From Darksidea phi (Eukaryota > Ascomycota > Dothideomycetes > Pleosporales > Lentitheciaceae): a stretch of 64,000 nucleotides of DNA. Shown here piece after piece: positions 35,410 through 47,297 of the stretch; the stretch's first letter is position 1, and every line of letters starts with the position of its first letter. The DNA lies in contig JASJFT010000009.1 in NCBI GenBank assembly GCA_030770425.1, positions 186,001 through 250,000 on the forward strand, in the 5' to 3' direction. A program made the position numbers and the translations under genes. The notes under the pieces were generated by a model, which saw only the letters and a list, made by a program, of their open reading frames with translations, ran no database searches and was not told the DNA's origin.

Positions 35410-35931
35410 ATGGGGTTTCTACGCGACTGAATAATATGCCACGGCGGCTTTCGACACAGGATTTCGGATTGGACTTTGGGCTGTGAAAATAAAAATGGGC
35501 GGATTTATCGTATTGCTTTTGTTGTTCTCATTGTAATGTATGTACTGCATACCCGATGCTGGGCCCGGCGGGCGATTTCTTCCTCATCTACTCCTGGTAT
35601 TGGCGTGGTTTTGAAAGGCCGGGTGAGATGTAGGGTAATAATAATGTGGACGGGAGGCTCGAATAGACAGGAGTAGCTCCTTTAAGTATTATTGGGCCTT
35701 ATTAGGCTTGCGGTACCACGAGGCGCAATTCTAGCTATCAGATATGGGTATCCTTTCAAACGTTGGTATCGTGGTCCCTTATCAGCCTCGTGCCACCACG
35801 GCGGTTTGATGTGGGCCGAGCTGTCACCGCCATTCGTAGCGGAGTCCGAGCTTTTGATATTTATCCACACGAGCTCCCCGCTCCGACTTCGCTCTTCCAG
35901 AGCTCGCCGTTGAGCTCGCGGCTTCATTGTC
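35410..35931. other. Intergenic
   Basis: 3' region of the conserved protein gene and 5' region of sideroflexin. No further feature recognised. Confidence 0.5.
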
Positions 35932-37238
35932 ATGACTTCCTCCCTCCCCGGCAACCGCAACTTGCCCGTCTCCCAGTACGATCTCAGTACTTACTGGGGA
36001 CGCGTGCGGCATTCGATCGACCTTTCAGACCCGAGGTGAGATAGCTGCGCAATGGACTTCTCTTCGCACAAGGTGTGGTGAGTACCACTACCATTGGCTT
36101 TATTCCCACCTTCTTCCCCCAAGCACGAAATTGGCGCCATAACTAATGATGCGTATTAGAACGCTATTCACATCCTCTGCCGGCCTCGATCATGCCAAAC
36201 AACTCGTCACAGCGTATAAGACGGGGAAGATACGGGATATGACTCCGGAGCTGTGGAGGGCCAAGAAGATACTCGATTCCACGCTTCATCCAGGTACGGA
36301 TCGCGCGAGCAACAGGGGTTGGAGAACGGCATGCTGATTGCATACAAGATACGGGGCAGCCTGTTTTCCTGCCTTTTAGGATGTCGTCTTTTGTGCTGTC
36401 CAATTTGGTGGTCACAGGAGGGATGCTCACACCGGGACTTGGGGTATGACAACAGTCGTGTCTGTCGGAGAGTGTCTGCTAAAGCTTCATAGACTGTGGG
36501 CACACTTGGGTGGCAGGTCACGAATCAGTCACTCAACGTAGGCATCAATTTCTCAAATGCGAACAAATCAACCCCGCTTTCGACCCAGACGATCATCAAA
36601 TCATACTGCCTTGCGGTGAGCGCATCATGCGGCGTTGCACTCGGTCTCAACGCCCTCGTTCCGCGTCTCAAGAGCCTCTCACCGAACGCAAAGCTGATCG
36701 CTGGCCGTCTTGTTCCTTTCGCAGCGGTAGCAAGCGCGGGAGTTTTGAATGTCTTCCTCATGCGCGGAGAGGAGATTAGACGAGGAATTGACGTTTTCCC
36801 CGCCCTCACAGACGACGAAAAGATGAAAGTAGAGACAGGAGAGCTCGAGGTCAGGCCTCTGGGCAAGAGCAAGAGGGCTGCCATCCTAGCTGTCGGCGAG
36901 ACAGCCATTAGTCGCGTAATGAACGCAACGCCAATCATGGTCATCCCACCCCTCATCCTGGTCAGGCTCCAGAGAACACAGTGGCTGAAGCAAAGGCCTA
37001 GGATGACAATGCCCGTGAATCTCGGTGAGGCCCTACGAGTCCAATGCGCAGCAGTGAATTGCCCGAGGCGTTTGCTGACGAGGGTCTAGGACTAATTCTC
37101 GCAACATCGATCTTTGCCCTGCCACTTGCTCTTGCAGCATTTCCGCAGCGTCAGGCTGTTAGTGCCAAATCATTGGAGCCTCAGTTTCATGAGCGCGGAG
37201 GGAAGGACGGGATGGTGGAGTTTAACCGTGGGATATGA
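35932..37238 (+). CDS. FSF1: Sideroflexin (mitochondrial serine/tricarboxylate carrier)
   Basis: Five exons: 35932-36035, 36160-36293, 36349-36443, 36493-37024 and 37090-37238, in phase to 337 residues; introns are 124, 55, 49 and 65 bp. The N-terminus SLPGNRNLPVSQYDLSTYWG and RHSIDLSDPRTLF are typical of sideroflexins. The family motif HPDTG forms across intron 2 and is followed by RMSSFVLSN. Hydrophobic segments include SYCLAVSASCGVALGLNALV, LVPFAAVASAGVLNVFLMRG, AILAVGETAISRV and, over the last intron, GLILATSIFALPLALAAFPQ. NQSLNVGINFSNAN is also conserved. Animal SFXN1 imports serine into mitochondria for one-carbon metabolism; the fungal protein is in the inner membrane with a less settled substrate. 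It is a complete, ordinary family member. Confidence 0.93.
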
Positions 37239-37851
37239 TGGGTGAAGGCGGTTGTGGGCTGTAGGTGCAGTGTCTGAAGCCCAGTGGCCAGGTATTGAGC
37301 TTGTAGGCTTAGCTCGGAATACAGGACACGTGGAGAAAGAGATACACTGGCGTCCTGAAAAGGTCGTGGGCGTTGCAGAAGTTCGGGGAAGAGAGCGCTC
37401 TGATTGGCCAAGCTCGACAATACCGCAAAGCGGCATACGAAGCTTGCAAGAGCACAGAAGCTCCAAGAAAGCAGTGGAAACGTGAATTTAGTCTGAAATA
37501 AACTATCCCAAGCTCAAGCATGCACTTAATTGAGCTTGTTCCGTGCGCGCAACAACCGTGGCCTTAGGGTGTCGACGCGCCTTTGTCAAAGTGGCCTCTT
37601 CCTCAAGCTGCCAGCTGTTCACAAAAGCTCCGAGCTCTGACATATTTCATGCAGCAACCCGTACCCCCCACTGTTGCTCCATGTACCATTAACTCCCACA
37701 CCCGCAGTCGGGATAGATTCCCCATTCCTCTCTTTTACATTTTCAGCGAAATTTACCTTTCACGATAAGTCAGCGCTCGTCCTCCCCGCTACTTCGAAAA
37801 CATCCCACCTCCGGCGATACCTCGAGTCGCATCTACCTCCCACAGTACACA
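37239..37851. other. Intergenic, LHS1 promoter region
   Basis: 3' region of sideroflexin and the upstream region of the ER chaperone gene. The last 150 bp are C/T-rich, as in fungal 5' leaders. No specific stress element was identified with confidence. Confidence 0.45.
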
Positions 37852-40800
37852 ATGGCTCCGCCCGGCCGCCGGAGACACAATCTCTCCCCCGCCGCCCTCT
37901 TCCTCGGCCTCGTCTTTCTCTTCGGTTCGACCGCCTCCGCGGCATCTGCAGTCCTCGGTGTCGATCTAGGAACAGAATACATCAAAGCCGCCCTCGTCAA
38001 GCCGGGTATACCCCTCGAGATCGTCCTCACAAAAGACTCGAAGCGCAAGGAGCTCTCCGCCGTCGCATTCAAGCCCTCGAAGAGCGGCGCACTCCCCGCG
38101 GGAGAATATCCAGAGCGGTTCTATGGTTCTGATGCGGTGGCGCTTCAGGCGAGGTTTCCAGGCGATGTGTATCCAAATTTGAAGCAGCTGCTTGGTGTGG
38201 GCAAAGATGCGGATGTGGTGCAGGTGTATACGAGCAGGTATCCTGCGCTAAAGGTTGAGGGTGCGGAGGGCCGTAAGACGGTTGCGTTGAAGAGCGGCGT
38301 GTTCGCAGAGAGCGAGCCATCATTCTTGGTGGAGGAGCTACTCGCTATGGAGCTCCAGAATGTCAAGGAGAATGCAAAGACATTGGCGGGCAAGGGTGTC
38401 GATATCTCGGATGTGGTGTTTACGGTACCGCCGTTTTATACTGTGGAGGAGAGGCGCGCGCTTGAGGTTGCGGCGAAGTTGGCAGGATTGAAGGTACTTA
38501 GTGTGGTCAGTGATGGGCTGGCTGTTGGTATCAATTATGCGACCAGCAGGACGTTTCCTGTTGTCAACGAGGGGGGCAAGCCGGAGATCAACCTCGTGTT
38601 CGATATGGGTGCTGGGTCAGCATCTGCGACTGTTCTCAAGTTCCAAGGACGGTCAGTCAAGGATATCGGCAAGCGCAACAAGACTATTCAGGAAGTTCAG
38701 GTCATGGGGGCTGGATGGGACAAGACGCTCGGCGGCGATGCGCTCAATCAGCTTCTCGTTGATGACATGATCTCCTCCTTCGTCAATGTTCCCGCCGCGA
38801 AGAGCGCATCCATTACCGCCGACAAAGTCAAAGCCCACGGACGAACGGCCGCGAAACTCTTCAAAGATGCAGAGAAGACCCGACAGGTTCTCAGTGCCAA
38901 CAGTCAGACTTCCGCTTTCTTCGAGAGCCTCTACGAGGATGTCGACTTCCGCTACAAGATCACTCGCTCCCAATTCGAAGAGCTCGCTGCTGACTTTGCT
39001 GCGCGGGTGGATGGACCCATCAATAGGGCGCTCGAAGTAGCAGGCCTCACTATTGCAGATATCGACTCTCTCATTGTCCATGGTGGCGCCTCTCGTACGC
39101 CCTTTGTCCAACAGCGCCTTGAGGCTCTCGTCGGCAAGGCCAAGATCAAGGCTAATGTCAACTCCGATGAAGCCGCTGTGTTCGGTGCCGCGTTCAAAGC
39201 CGCTGGTCTAAGTCCTTCGTTCCGTGTCAAGGAAATCCGCGACACCGACACTCAGGGCTACGCCCACGGCATCCAGTACATGTTCAACTTGAAGGACCGT
39301 GATCAAAAAGTCTTCACGCCCACCTCCAAGATTGGGGCTACCAAGGACCTTCCCTTCCAGATGATGGGCGAGTTTGAGTTCTCCCTCTACCAGGCGGCTC
39401 CCAACGCCAAGGGTGATGTCGTCAAGAACCCCGTCCTTCACTTCGCGAGCGGTAACCTGACAAGGGTGGTCTCGAAGATGATCGATGACGACAAATGCGA
39501 CCGCGAAAGCTTCAACAACTACGTTCAGGTCAGGCTGAGTCCTGTCACCGGTGTCCCCGAGGTCACATCTGCGTGGGTTACTTGCGAGTCTGAAGAGGTC
39601 AAAGGCGGTATCGTCGATGGGGTTAAGAACTTCTTCGGTATGGGCGATAAAAAGGATCAAGAGCCGCTGAAGGAGGCCGAGAGCGCTTCTGAGTCGGCTT
39701 CTCCGTCTACAAAGTCTTCCAAGTCATCCAAATCTTCTAAGACATCAAGCTCTACCGCTGCGGAAGCGGAAGCTTCCGAGGATGCACAGCCAAAGAAGAA
39801 GACTGTTAGATCCGCAATTACGTACACGGTTACGGCGAAGGGGTATGAGAAGCATCCTCGCAAGGAGCTTAAGCGGATGCAGGACAGGTGAGGTGCTTCT
39901 CAGCACTCATATTCAAAGTACTGACAGCGAGTAGGCTCACCGCGTTCGATGCGTCCGACAAAAATCGTCGCATCCGTGAGGAAGTCTTAAACTCTCTTGA
40001 AGCGTTCACTTATCGCGCCCGGGACTACCTTGAGGACGAATCTTTCATCGCTGTCTCGACCGCCGAGGTTCGCTCTAAGCTCGAAGAGATGCTCAGCGCC
40101 ACCTCGGACTGGATCTACTCCGAAGGCCATGACGCCTCCCAAGATGTCCTAAAGGCTAAGCTCAGGGAACTAGAGGACATTGTCAAGCCCATCATCAAGC
40201 GCAAGACAGAAGCCGTGGACCGCCCTGCAGCTATCAAGTCGTTCGAATCGAATCTTGCCGACATCAAAAACGTCGCTGGTATCGTAAAGAAACAATTGGA
40301 CGATCAAGCGGTTGCGAGCTCAAAGGCCGCCGAGGCTGCTAGCAAGGCCTCCACTTCGAGCGCCGCATCACCCTCTCCGTCCGCAGACTCCCTCGATGAC
40401 CTTGAGGAGGAGGATATGCTCAAGGCGTCTTCATCAGAGACTACTGCTGAGCCTGAGACTACACCTGTCCCTACCATCTACACGGAAGAGGACCTCAAGG
40501 CCATCGAGGAGGCTCACAGCAATGCGAAGAAGTGGCTAGAGGAGAAACAGGCAGAGCAGGAGAAGCTAAAGGAAACCGATGATCCAGCCTTCACGACCGA
40601 GGACATAAAAGCGCAAACGCAAAAGCTTGAAAACGTCATCATCCGCATGATGACGAAGAAAGCGAACGCGCTCAACATGCCCAAACAGCAAAAACCCAAA
40701 CCCAAAGCCTCCAAGCCCAAGAAGAAGGCCTCTACGGGAAAGAAGGCGAAGAAGGGGGCCGAAGAGCCCGCGCACGAGCCTACTCAAGAGGAACTTGATG

Positions 40801-41036
40801 AAGCGCTCAAGAAGGCGGGGCTGAAGGGCGATGGCGTCAAGCTGAAGAGCTATGGCGTCGGCAAGGATAAAGAGGTTCGCGATAAGGATGGTAATCTTTT
40901 GACTAAGTTGGATTTCGCTGAGGACGCGACTGAGGAGGACATTTTGGCGGCTATTGATCGTGCAACTAAGGAGGGGCAGGAGAGGCTTGAGAGGGAGAAG
41001 AAGGAGAAGGAGAAGGAGATCCGTGATGAGTTGTAG
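37852..41036 (+). CDS. LHS1: ER lumenal Hsp70-like chaperone Lhs1 (GRP170 type)
   Basis: Two exons: 37852-39887 and 39935-41036, over a 47-bp GTGAGG...GAGTAG intron; 1045 residues. A signal peptide (LFLGLVFLFGSTASAASA) leads straight into the actin-like ATPase domain with VLGVDLGTEYIKAALVKP, then FTVPPFYTVEERRALEVAAK, LVFDMGAGSASATVLKF and VHGGASRTPFVQQRLE. The substrate-binding half has an acidic/Ser-rich insertion at about 605-645 (SKSSKSSKTSSS), long charged helices, and a Lys/Pro-rich segment near 945-960. The protein ends IRDEL, an ER-retrieval signal of the HDEL class. In yeast Lhs1 is the nucleotide exchange factor for Kar2/BiP and helps import and folding of secretory proteins. All expected parts are present; no frameshift seen. 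Confidence 0.94.
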
Positions 41037-41771
41037 GGTGTGGGCTGCTGTAGACTGTGGTTGGGGATAGAAGCTCTGTATAGTGAGATGGGCTCTTTGA
41101 GGAGGTGGTGGGTTATGTGGCATGCGGATGTGGATGGGATGGACGTGACGTGTACAATGTGAATTAGGCTGGTTGCTAGCATTTTACGGGAGTTTAGTTT
41201 ACGTGAATGGAAATCCCTGGTTTACTGTTCATCTGCGCTTGTGTGGAACTCTTCGACTTCGTATGTCTGGCGGAAGTGGTGATACAGTATTTTCCATTTT
41301 TGACCGCTGGATATGCAAAGCCTGCGTCATCGCCTCCTGGCTTTGCTAATTCAATGTCCAATGTCTAGTACTACATACGTATTTCGCGAAAACAAAATAC
41401 AGCTTCTTGTACCTAGACTATAGTGGTGCATGTATGTCCCTTCTTGGAGAGAATGGTAGCGAGCGTGAAGGTGAAAATGAGGATCTCTACATTTAAGCTT
41501 GGCCTGGACAACGAATGAACCTGGTTAGACAAATAACGCACGAGGGCTTCTACCGTGTAAAAACCGCTTCTGTGTTTCATGCGCACCCCGCAGAAGAGAC
41601 GTCCACTGTGTAAATCCAAAACAAATACATATAACGCACAACAGAAGCAATGCACCCCATCCATACTATTCAAATCCAAACAAACAGCCCAGTTCGCATC
41701 AACTTGCTCCCACCGTCTCTCCAGCAAATCCAAGCCCCTGTTCTCTAAACACGCAATCGCGCATAAATCGT
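41037..41771. other. Intergenic
   Basis: No gene supported. The part near 41551-41605 shares a diverged stretch with 63630-63690, mostly through transitions, suggesting remnants of a dispersed repeat. Confidence 0.4.
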
Positions 41772-42052
41772 AACGTGCTCACGCTATGCCGTTTTCTGTG
41801 TATATTGCATACTAAACAGCTTTCTATTAGTCTAATAGTAGTACTTCAGGGCCTATTTCAAGTGCTCTTCCATCTACTTATTAGTCCACTAGTAGTACTC
41901 CAGGGCCTATTTCAAGCGCTCTTCCATCTACTTATTAGTCCAATAGTACTAGTAAAACGCTTATAAAACAAGGTATTTGATTCTCGCAGCTTCCATATAC
42001 GGGCCTTTTGCCACCCAAAAGCGGGCTCGCCCGTTCATGATCCCCCCTTGTA
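41772..42052 (-). mobile_element. Miniature mariner relic, copy C (5' TIR)
   Basis: On the minus strand the element begins with the TIR CAAGGGGGGATCATGAACGG (from 42050 down; flanking TA at 42051-42052). It continues through about 100 bp of unrelated 5' sequence, then about 2.4 units of the 54-bp repeat (41950-41825), then the 3'-proximal segment shared with copies B and D, and breaks off at 41772 before the 3' TIR. No transposase remains except the repeat. Confidence 0.78.
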
Positions 42053-42350
42053 CTTGGCGATAGAATCTACTCGAACGCATCTTCACTTAGAGAGCTAAGG
42101 CGGTGTATGGGGAAGCAATTTCAAATTAAATGTATAGCTTTTTTATCCACGTGGCTTGGACTTGTGCGTCGACCCCTCAACGCATGGACCTTGTGATTCC
42201 ATAGAACAAACGAAATTAGCTGAAAGGCGTGGAAAAATGGCCTTATCCCAGCAACGAAGAAGAAAACCTGCCCTCAAAGGTCGCTTAGGCTGTTTACCAG
42301 AAAGGCAGATCTCTTACTCGTGTAGCCCCCCTTTACGGTCCTCGCCTTGT

Positions 42351-42357
42351 TATAAAA
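42351..42357 (+). promoter_or_regulatory. TATA box of secreted-protein gene
   Basis: TATAAAA about 95 bp before the ATG at 42452, followed by a CA/CT-rich leader with CCACC just before the start codon. Confidence 0.4.
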
Positions 42358-42451
42358 CTACGCCCCCTTCGTGGCATAACCCTCTCATCGCTTCAACTCC
42401 ACTCCACCAAACCCTCCACCAAATCGCAATCCCCACCAACAACCATCCACC

Positions 42452-42835
42452 ATGTACCACCCAGCCACCACCCTCTGCACTCTCACCCTCCTCCCCATCC
42501 TCACCCTCCTCGCCCTCCTCCTCCCCACCGCCCACGCCATGCCTACCGCCCACCCCGACACAGCCTCCCCCTCCACCGTCGGCGCCGTCTACATCTGTCT
42601 CAGTGACAACTTCTCCAAAGACTGCGAATACTACAAACCCGAGGAGCTCGCCATCTGCCAGCGCACCGACCCGAAGCACCCCATCAAATCGCTCGGTCCA
42701 GACTGGGGCACCACCTGCTTCACCTATGAGAACACCGAGTGCAAGAAAGTCCGGGATACTATCGTGTGGCCGGGAATATCGAGGGGTTTGAAGCCGTTTG
42801 GCTCCATGCATTGCGGAAAGTCTTCGAATCCGTAA
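42452..42835 (+). CDS. Small secreted cysteine-rich protein, effector-like
   Basis: A 127-residue single-exon gene with a strong start context (CCACCATG). A long hydrophobic signal peptide (TLCTLTLLPILTLLALLLPT) ends at a plausible AHA cleavage site near residue 30. The mature part of about 97 residues has six cysteines (ICL, DCE, ICQ, TCF, ECK, HCG), enough for three disulfides, and no recognised domain. Size, secretion signal, cysteine content and position between two transposon relics (C and D) are the usual profile of candidate effectors or secreted antimicrobial-like proteins; this is inference. Codon use is strongly C-ending, as in expressed genes. Confidence 0.75.
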   Translation: MYHPATTLCTLTLLPILTLLALLLPTAHAMPTAHPDTASPSTVGAVYICLSDNFSKDCEYYKPEELAICQRTDPKHPIKSLGPDWGTTCFTYENTECKKVRDTIVWPGISRGLKPFGSMHCGKSSNP

Positions 42836-43239
42836 GGGATTTACTGTAGAGGGTGGGAAGGTAGGGAGATGGATGTTCTGAAATCAACTCTGTAGGGCTT
42901 ATCTAGCTGGTGGTCAGGCCGCTTTACACTTCCCAGACAAGACCATCTGCACCGTTCCTAGCGGAAGCAAGCGATTCAGTATATAAGCATGCACATCAAT
43001 AGGACCAAGGAAATCAAAACTTGCTACTCCCACCTGCATCACTCAACACTGCGCTCATGCCACCCTCCATCCATCCTTCCCTCTTTTCCCCTCCCTAACT
43101 AACCAGTAAAGTCTCCCATTGGTGCACTAACCCCCTCTTTCCCCGACCTACCCTTCCTAACACGCTCCTTCGCCGCACTCTTATCCGTCTTAAGCGCCTT
43201 TAACTCCGGCGCATCCATATGCTCAACCACAATATCCGC
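42836..43239. other. Intergenic between secreted-protein gene and relic D
   Basis: About 400 bp with no supported gene; pyrimidine-rich near 43060-43200. Confidence 0.45.
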
Positions 43240-43420
43240 TTACTACTACTATTGGACTAATGAGTAGATGGAAGAGCGCTTGAAATAGGCCCTGAAGTAC
43301 TACTATTGGACTAATAGAATGTTGTTTTGTATGTAATATACACAGAAAACGGCATAGCGTGAGCACTCGGTGGCGCTCGGGAAAACTCTCGGGTTCGCCC
43401 GTTCATGATCCCCCCTTGTA
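43240..43420 (+). mobile_element. Miniature mariner relic, copy D (3' TIR)
   Basis: About 1.3 units of the 54-bp repeat (43240-43315) join directly to the non-coding 3' end of the element, which is nearly identical to the same part of copy B (ATAGAATGTTGTTTTGTAT and the CACTCGGTGGCGCTCGGG block). The TIR ends at 43418 with TA at 43419-43420. It sits 55 bp past the stop codon of the HET-ankyrin gene, so probably within that gene's 3' UTR. Confidence 0.8.
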
Positions 43421-43474
43421 TAAAACGAAGTCAAGCAGTAAGATGTGAGTAGGAAGGAAGGATAATACCAAAAG

Positions 43475-46400
43475 CTATTTACCGCTCGATCGTAGCAGCT
43501 CGACCACGGCCTTGTACTCCCCCCTGTCTGCCCATATAAGCGGGGTCCGACCGTTCTTATCCTTCGAGTCGACCTCGACCTTGCCCGTCTCAAGCAGTAG
43601 CTTGACTACGGCCTCGTTCCCTCCCTCGGCTGCCCATGAGAGCGGCGTCCGACCGTATCGGTCGTCCTTCGAGTCGACCTCGACCTTGCCCGTCTCGAGC
43701 AGTAGCTTGACTACGGCCTCATGCCCTCCCTCGGCTGCCCATGAGAGCGGCGTCTGACCGTATCGGTCGTCCTTCGAGTCGACCTCGACCTTGCCCGTCT
43801 CGAGCAGTAGCTTGACTACGGCCTCGTGGCCTTCCTCGGCTGCCCATGAGAGCGGCGTCCGACCGTCCTCATCCTTTGAGTCGACCTCGACCTTGCCCGT
43901 CTCAAGCAGTAGCTTGACTACGGCCTCGTTACCTTCCTCAGCTGCCCATGAGAGCGGGGTCCGACCGTCCGGATCGTCCTTCGAGTCGACCTCGACCTTG
44001 CCCGTCTCGAGTAGTAGCTTGACTACGGCCTTGTACCCTCTCCCGACTGCCCATAAGAGCGGCGTCTGACCGTATCGATCGTCCTTCGAGTCGACCTCGA
44101 CCTTGCCTGTCTCGAGCAGTAGCTTGACTACGGCCTCATGCCCTCTCCTGGCTGCCTGTGAGAGCGGCGTCTGACCGTCCTCATCCTTTGAGTCGGCCTC
44201 GACCTTGCCCGTCTCGAGCAGTAGCTTGACTACGGCCTCGTGACCTTCCTCGGCTGCCCATATGAGCGGCGTCCGACCGGATCGATCGCCCGAGTCGACC
44301 TCGACCTTGCCCGTCTCGAGCAGTAGCTTGACTACGGCCTCATGCCCTCTCCTAGCTGCCCATATGAGCGGCGTCTGACCCCATCGATTGTCCTTCGAGT
44401 CGACCTCGACCTTGCCCGTCTCGAGCAGCAGCTTGACTACGGCCTCGTGCCCTTTATAGGCTGCCCATAAGAGCGGCGTCCGACCTTCTTCTTTATCCTT
44501 CGAGTCAACCTCGACCTTGCCCGTCTCGAGCAGTAGCTTGACTACGGCCTCGTTACCTTCCTCGACTGCCCATGAGAGCGGCGTCCGACCGTCCTTATCC
44601 TTCGAGTCGACCTCACCCTTGCCCGTCTCGAGCAGTAGCTTGACTATGGCCTCGTTGCCTTCCTCGGCTGCCCATGAGAGCGGCGTCCGACCGTTCTTAT
44701 CCTTTGAGTCGACCTCGACCTTGCCCGTCTCGAGCAGTAGCTTGACTACGGCCTCGTGGCCTTCCTCGGCTGCCCATGAGAGCGGCGTCTGACCGTATTG
44801 GCTATCCTTTAAGTCCGGATCGACACCATCTTTCGCAAGTAGTAGGTGTACTATAGTACCGTACCCGTTCCCTGCGGCCCATGATAGCGGTGTCAGACCG
44901 TATTGACTTTTCAGCGTATACGAACGCTCTACCCCAAACGCCATCTCATAGCCCTTGATTGCTTCTTGAAGCTTCTTTTCTGCCTCTTGATACTTTCCTG
45001 AATCTCCCAATATTAGTGCGACATTCCATATTCTAGTAGCCTTGTCCAAATGGCCTTCGAGCTCCGTCGAATAATCCAACACCAAATTGTTTGTTTGTAT
45101 TAGGGCTTCGTATCCTTCTGGGTGTTGAAACTTCTCTAAGAAATTTTCCCAGTCCCAGACAAGTATAAAGCTGCGGGTGAAGAGTATTCCTGATTGCAAA
45201 AGTTTTGGCCACTTCATATATCCACTCTCCGTTGGAATACTCTCTGGAGGCCTAGCTGCGATCATAATAATTTCGAAATAATCTTGACACGGTCTAATGA
45301 TCGTAGGCTTTGAGGCTCCTCGAAGAAGGCAGACGAGGTCTCCCTCTCGGATGGGTTTTGCTGAGGTCTGAAGATTCCAACGAGCACTCCTCCAGTGCCT
45401 ATGCATGAAAAAGACCTTGGGACCCTCTCTATCATCCTGGACGGTGTCGCTTTTTACAAAGGACACCTTACCAAGAATACAGCCCTTGCTTTTGACTACC
45501 GCAATCTCCCTATCACCGCCCAAAGTCCCCACAGATATCTCTTCACACAGTAGATACTTGGTCAGTCGCTGCAAGAGTTCCTCCCATGGAACTCTATAAT
45601 CAGGTAATAGGTTGGCCTTGCTAAGATTATCTGAGCTCATACCTAGCAAGGCGAACACTTTGTCATGGTGCTTAGTAGCCTCATGGGTACGGTACATATC
45701 TATCAGCTCGCCTAGTGGGCATATATCTAGAGAAGACCTGCCTGATCTGCTTGTAGAGAAATCAGGCCTAAAGATTGCTCTCCTGATTAGGTAGGTCACT
45801 GAACGGGCCAAACTCTGCAAGTCTACACGAGCTTCGTTGAACCCTTCGAATAAATCTACACCTAAGCAGAAGGCGTAACCATCAATCTCTGTAGGTCCAC
45901 ACATAATTAGGATATGTCGAGCCGCAGCAACTTCCTGAAGTACCTAGATCAACCTATTAGTAATTTTGTAATATCGACAAGTATCTGTCCCCATACCCAG
46001 ATGCGCCGAAACCACGGTCGTTCAAGCAGCGCAATAACTGCTTGTTGAATCGTTTCATTGTCCAAAGAGTATTTCGAGTTCCTGCCTCCAGCAACGCGTA
46101 TCTTTTGGAGTGCTTGGTCGCTGTTGTCCGATGCTTCTCCAAGCCAAACAATTACACGGGTTGCTTGAGCGTAGATCTTCGCCATAAACTGAATCTGTTG
46201 CTCTTTCTCTCGTTCATTTTTCTGGTTGATGCAAACAGCATCTATCCATATAATTCGTTCAATGGAGCGGTTTCGAAGACGTGACAGCGCCTCGTGAAGA
46301 TTTTCTGTCACAGGTAGCTCATGTTCGCTCGTGGAGTCATGTTCGCGTATGAAGATAGACCGAGGCGTGTCCGAACCGCCCCATACGTAGGATAAAGCGT

Positions 46401-46557
46401 CATATGGATGCCTTCGTTTGCTTGATTCCTTTAGAGAGTAGTGGAAGAGCTCACATTGAATAGGCTTTTTGTCTTCATTAGGAAGTAAGCGAAGTAAACG
46501 AATACTCTCGAGCAACAAAGGTTTGCGATAACAATCAGGAGATGGGGTGCAGGACAT
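43475..46557 (-). CDS. HET-domain protein with 14 ankyrin repeats
   Basis: Two exons: 46557-45997 and 45943-43475, over a 53-bp GTATGG...ATCTAG intron; 1009 residues. The HET (heterokaryon incompatibility) domain has YDALSYVWG at about 52-60, IIWIDAVCINQKNEREKE at about 105, RVIVWLGEA and, across the splice, RPWFRRIWVLQEVAAARHI. A middle region without NACHT motifs includes a short TPR-like helical pair (GKYQEAEKKLQEAIKGYEMA). From about 535 to the end come 14 ankyrin units (13 full, one partial), most sharing EAVVKLLLETGKVEVDSKD almost unchanged. HET proteins trigger cell death on non-self recognition in vegetative incompatibility, and repeat domains act as sensors in comparable fungal NLR-like proteins. 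The repeats are so alike that the array has probably been homogenised or expanded recently. Exact role unproven. Confidence 0.92.
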
Positions 46558-47297
46558 CGTGCTCTGAAATTTGAATTGTGTGCATGTTAAATAGTTATGG
46601 TGCGGAGTATGATGAGCCTAAAATTGGGAGTGCCCCGCCAAATAACGTGATACATCTACACCGGTGCGGAAATAAAAGCAGCTAGCCAGAATGGCGCTAG
46701 TATGACTTGGCATTGTGGCTCAGCATAAATCTGGTACGTGTGCAGGAGAGAAGCCGATTTCGCTAGCGACTGTAGCAATAAAATGCATTTCTGTAAGTAG
46801 CGGGATGGGAAAGAGATCGGCGTCCGGGGATGATTCACGACCCAGCTACATGTACGTGGGCTTCTTTCAACCGCGCCACTCTCTAAATAATCCTACTGAA
46901 GTACCAAACCCGTATTTCATTCATAGCAAAAACAAGTGTTCCATGCGCCTATGGGGAAGTAGCGTAAAGTGCACTAAGTTTGGACACTTAGGCTACATTC
47001 GTTTTAACCTGCCATTAAAACTAACAGGCGAAGCTACTCGGAGAACATATCTCTAACGGTAGATTGCTGTGCGCGTTGTCATATCCCGCATGGAATTCAA
47101 GCAAAGTAGAAAGCGAGTCCACACTCGCGGAGCCAGAAGCACGCTTCACACAAGTTTCGAGAAGTGGTGTGGACACCAGCCTTATATATCTCGCCACCAT
47201 CGTACTTGTAGTATTACGCTTTAGAGGTTATTAGAATGAATCAATCACAGGAAAAGCAATTACAACTGGGAGCAATACCCGCCTCGGCCTATTTAAT
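46558..47297. other. Intergenic between the two HET genes
   Basis: Promoter side of the ankyrin HET gene and 3' side of the next HET gene, same strand. No other gene is supported. Confidence 0.45.

Noticed and set aside
43512..44792. Plus-strand serine-rich repeated frames (SSSSLTTAS units)
   Set aside because: Antisense reading of the ankyrin repeats of the HET gene.
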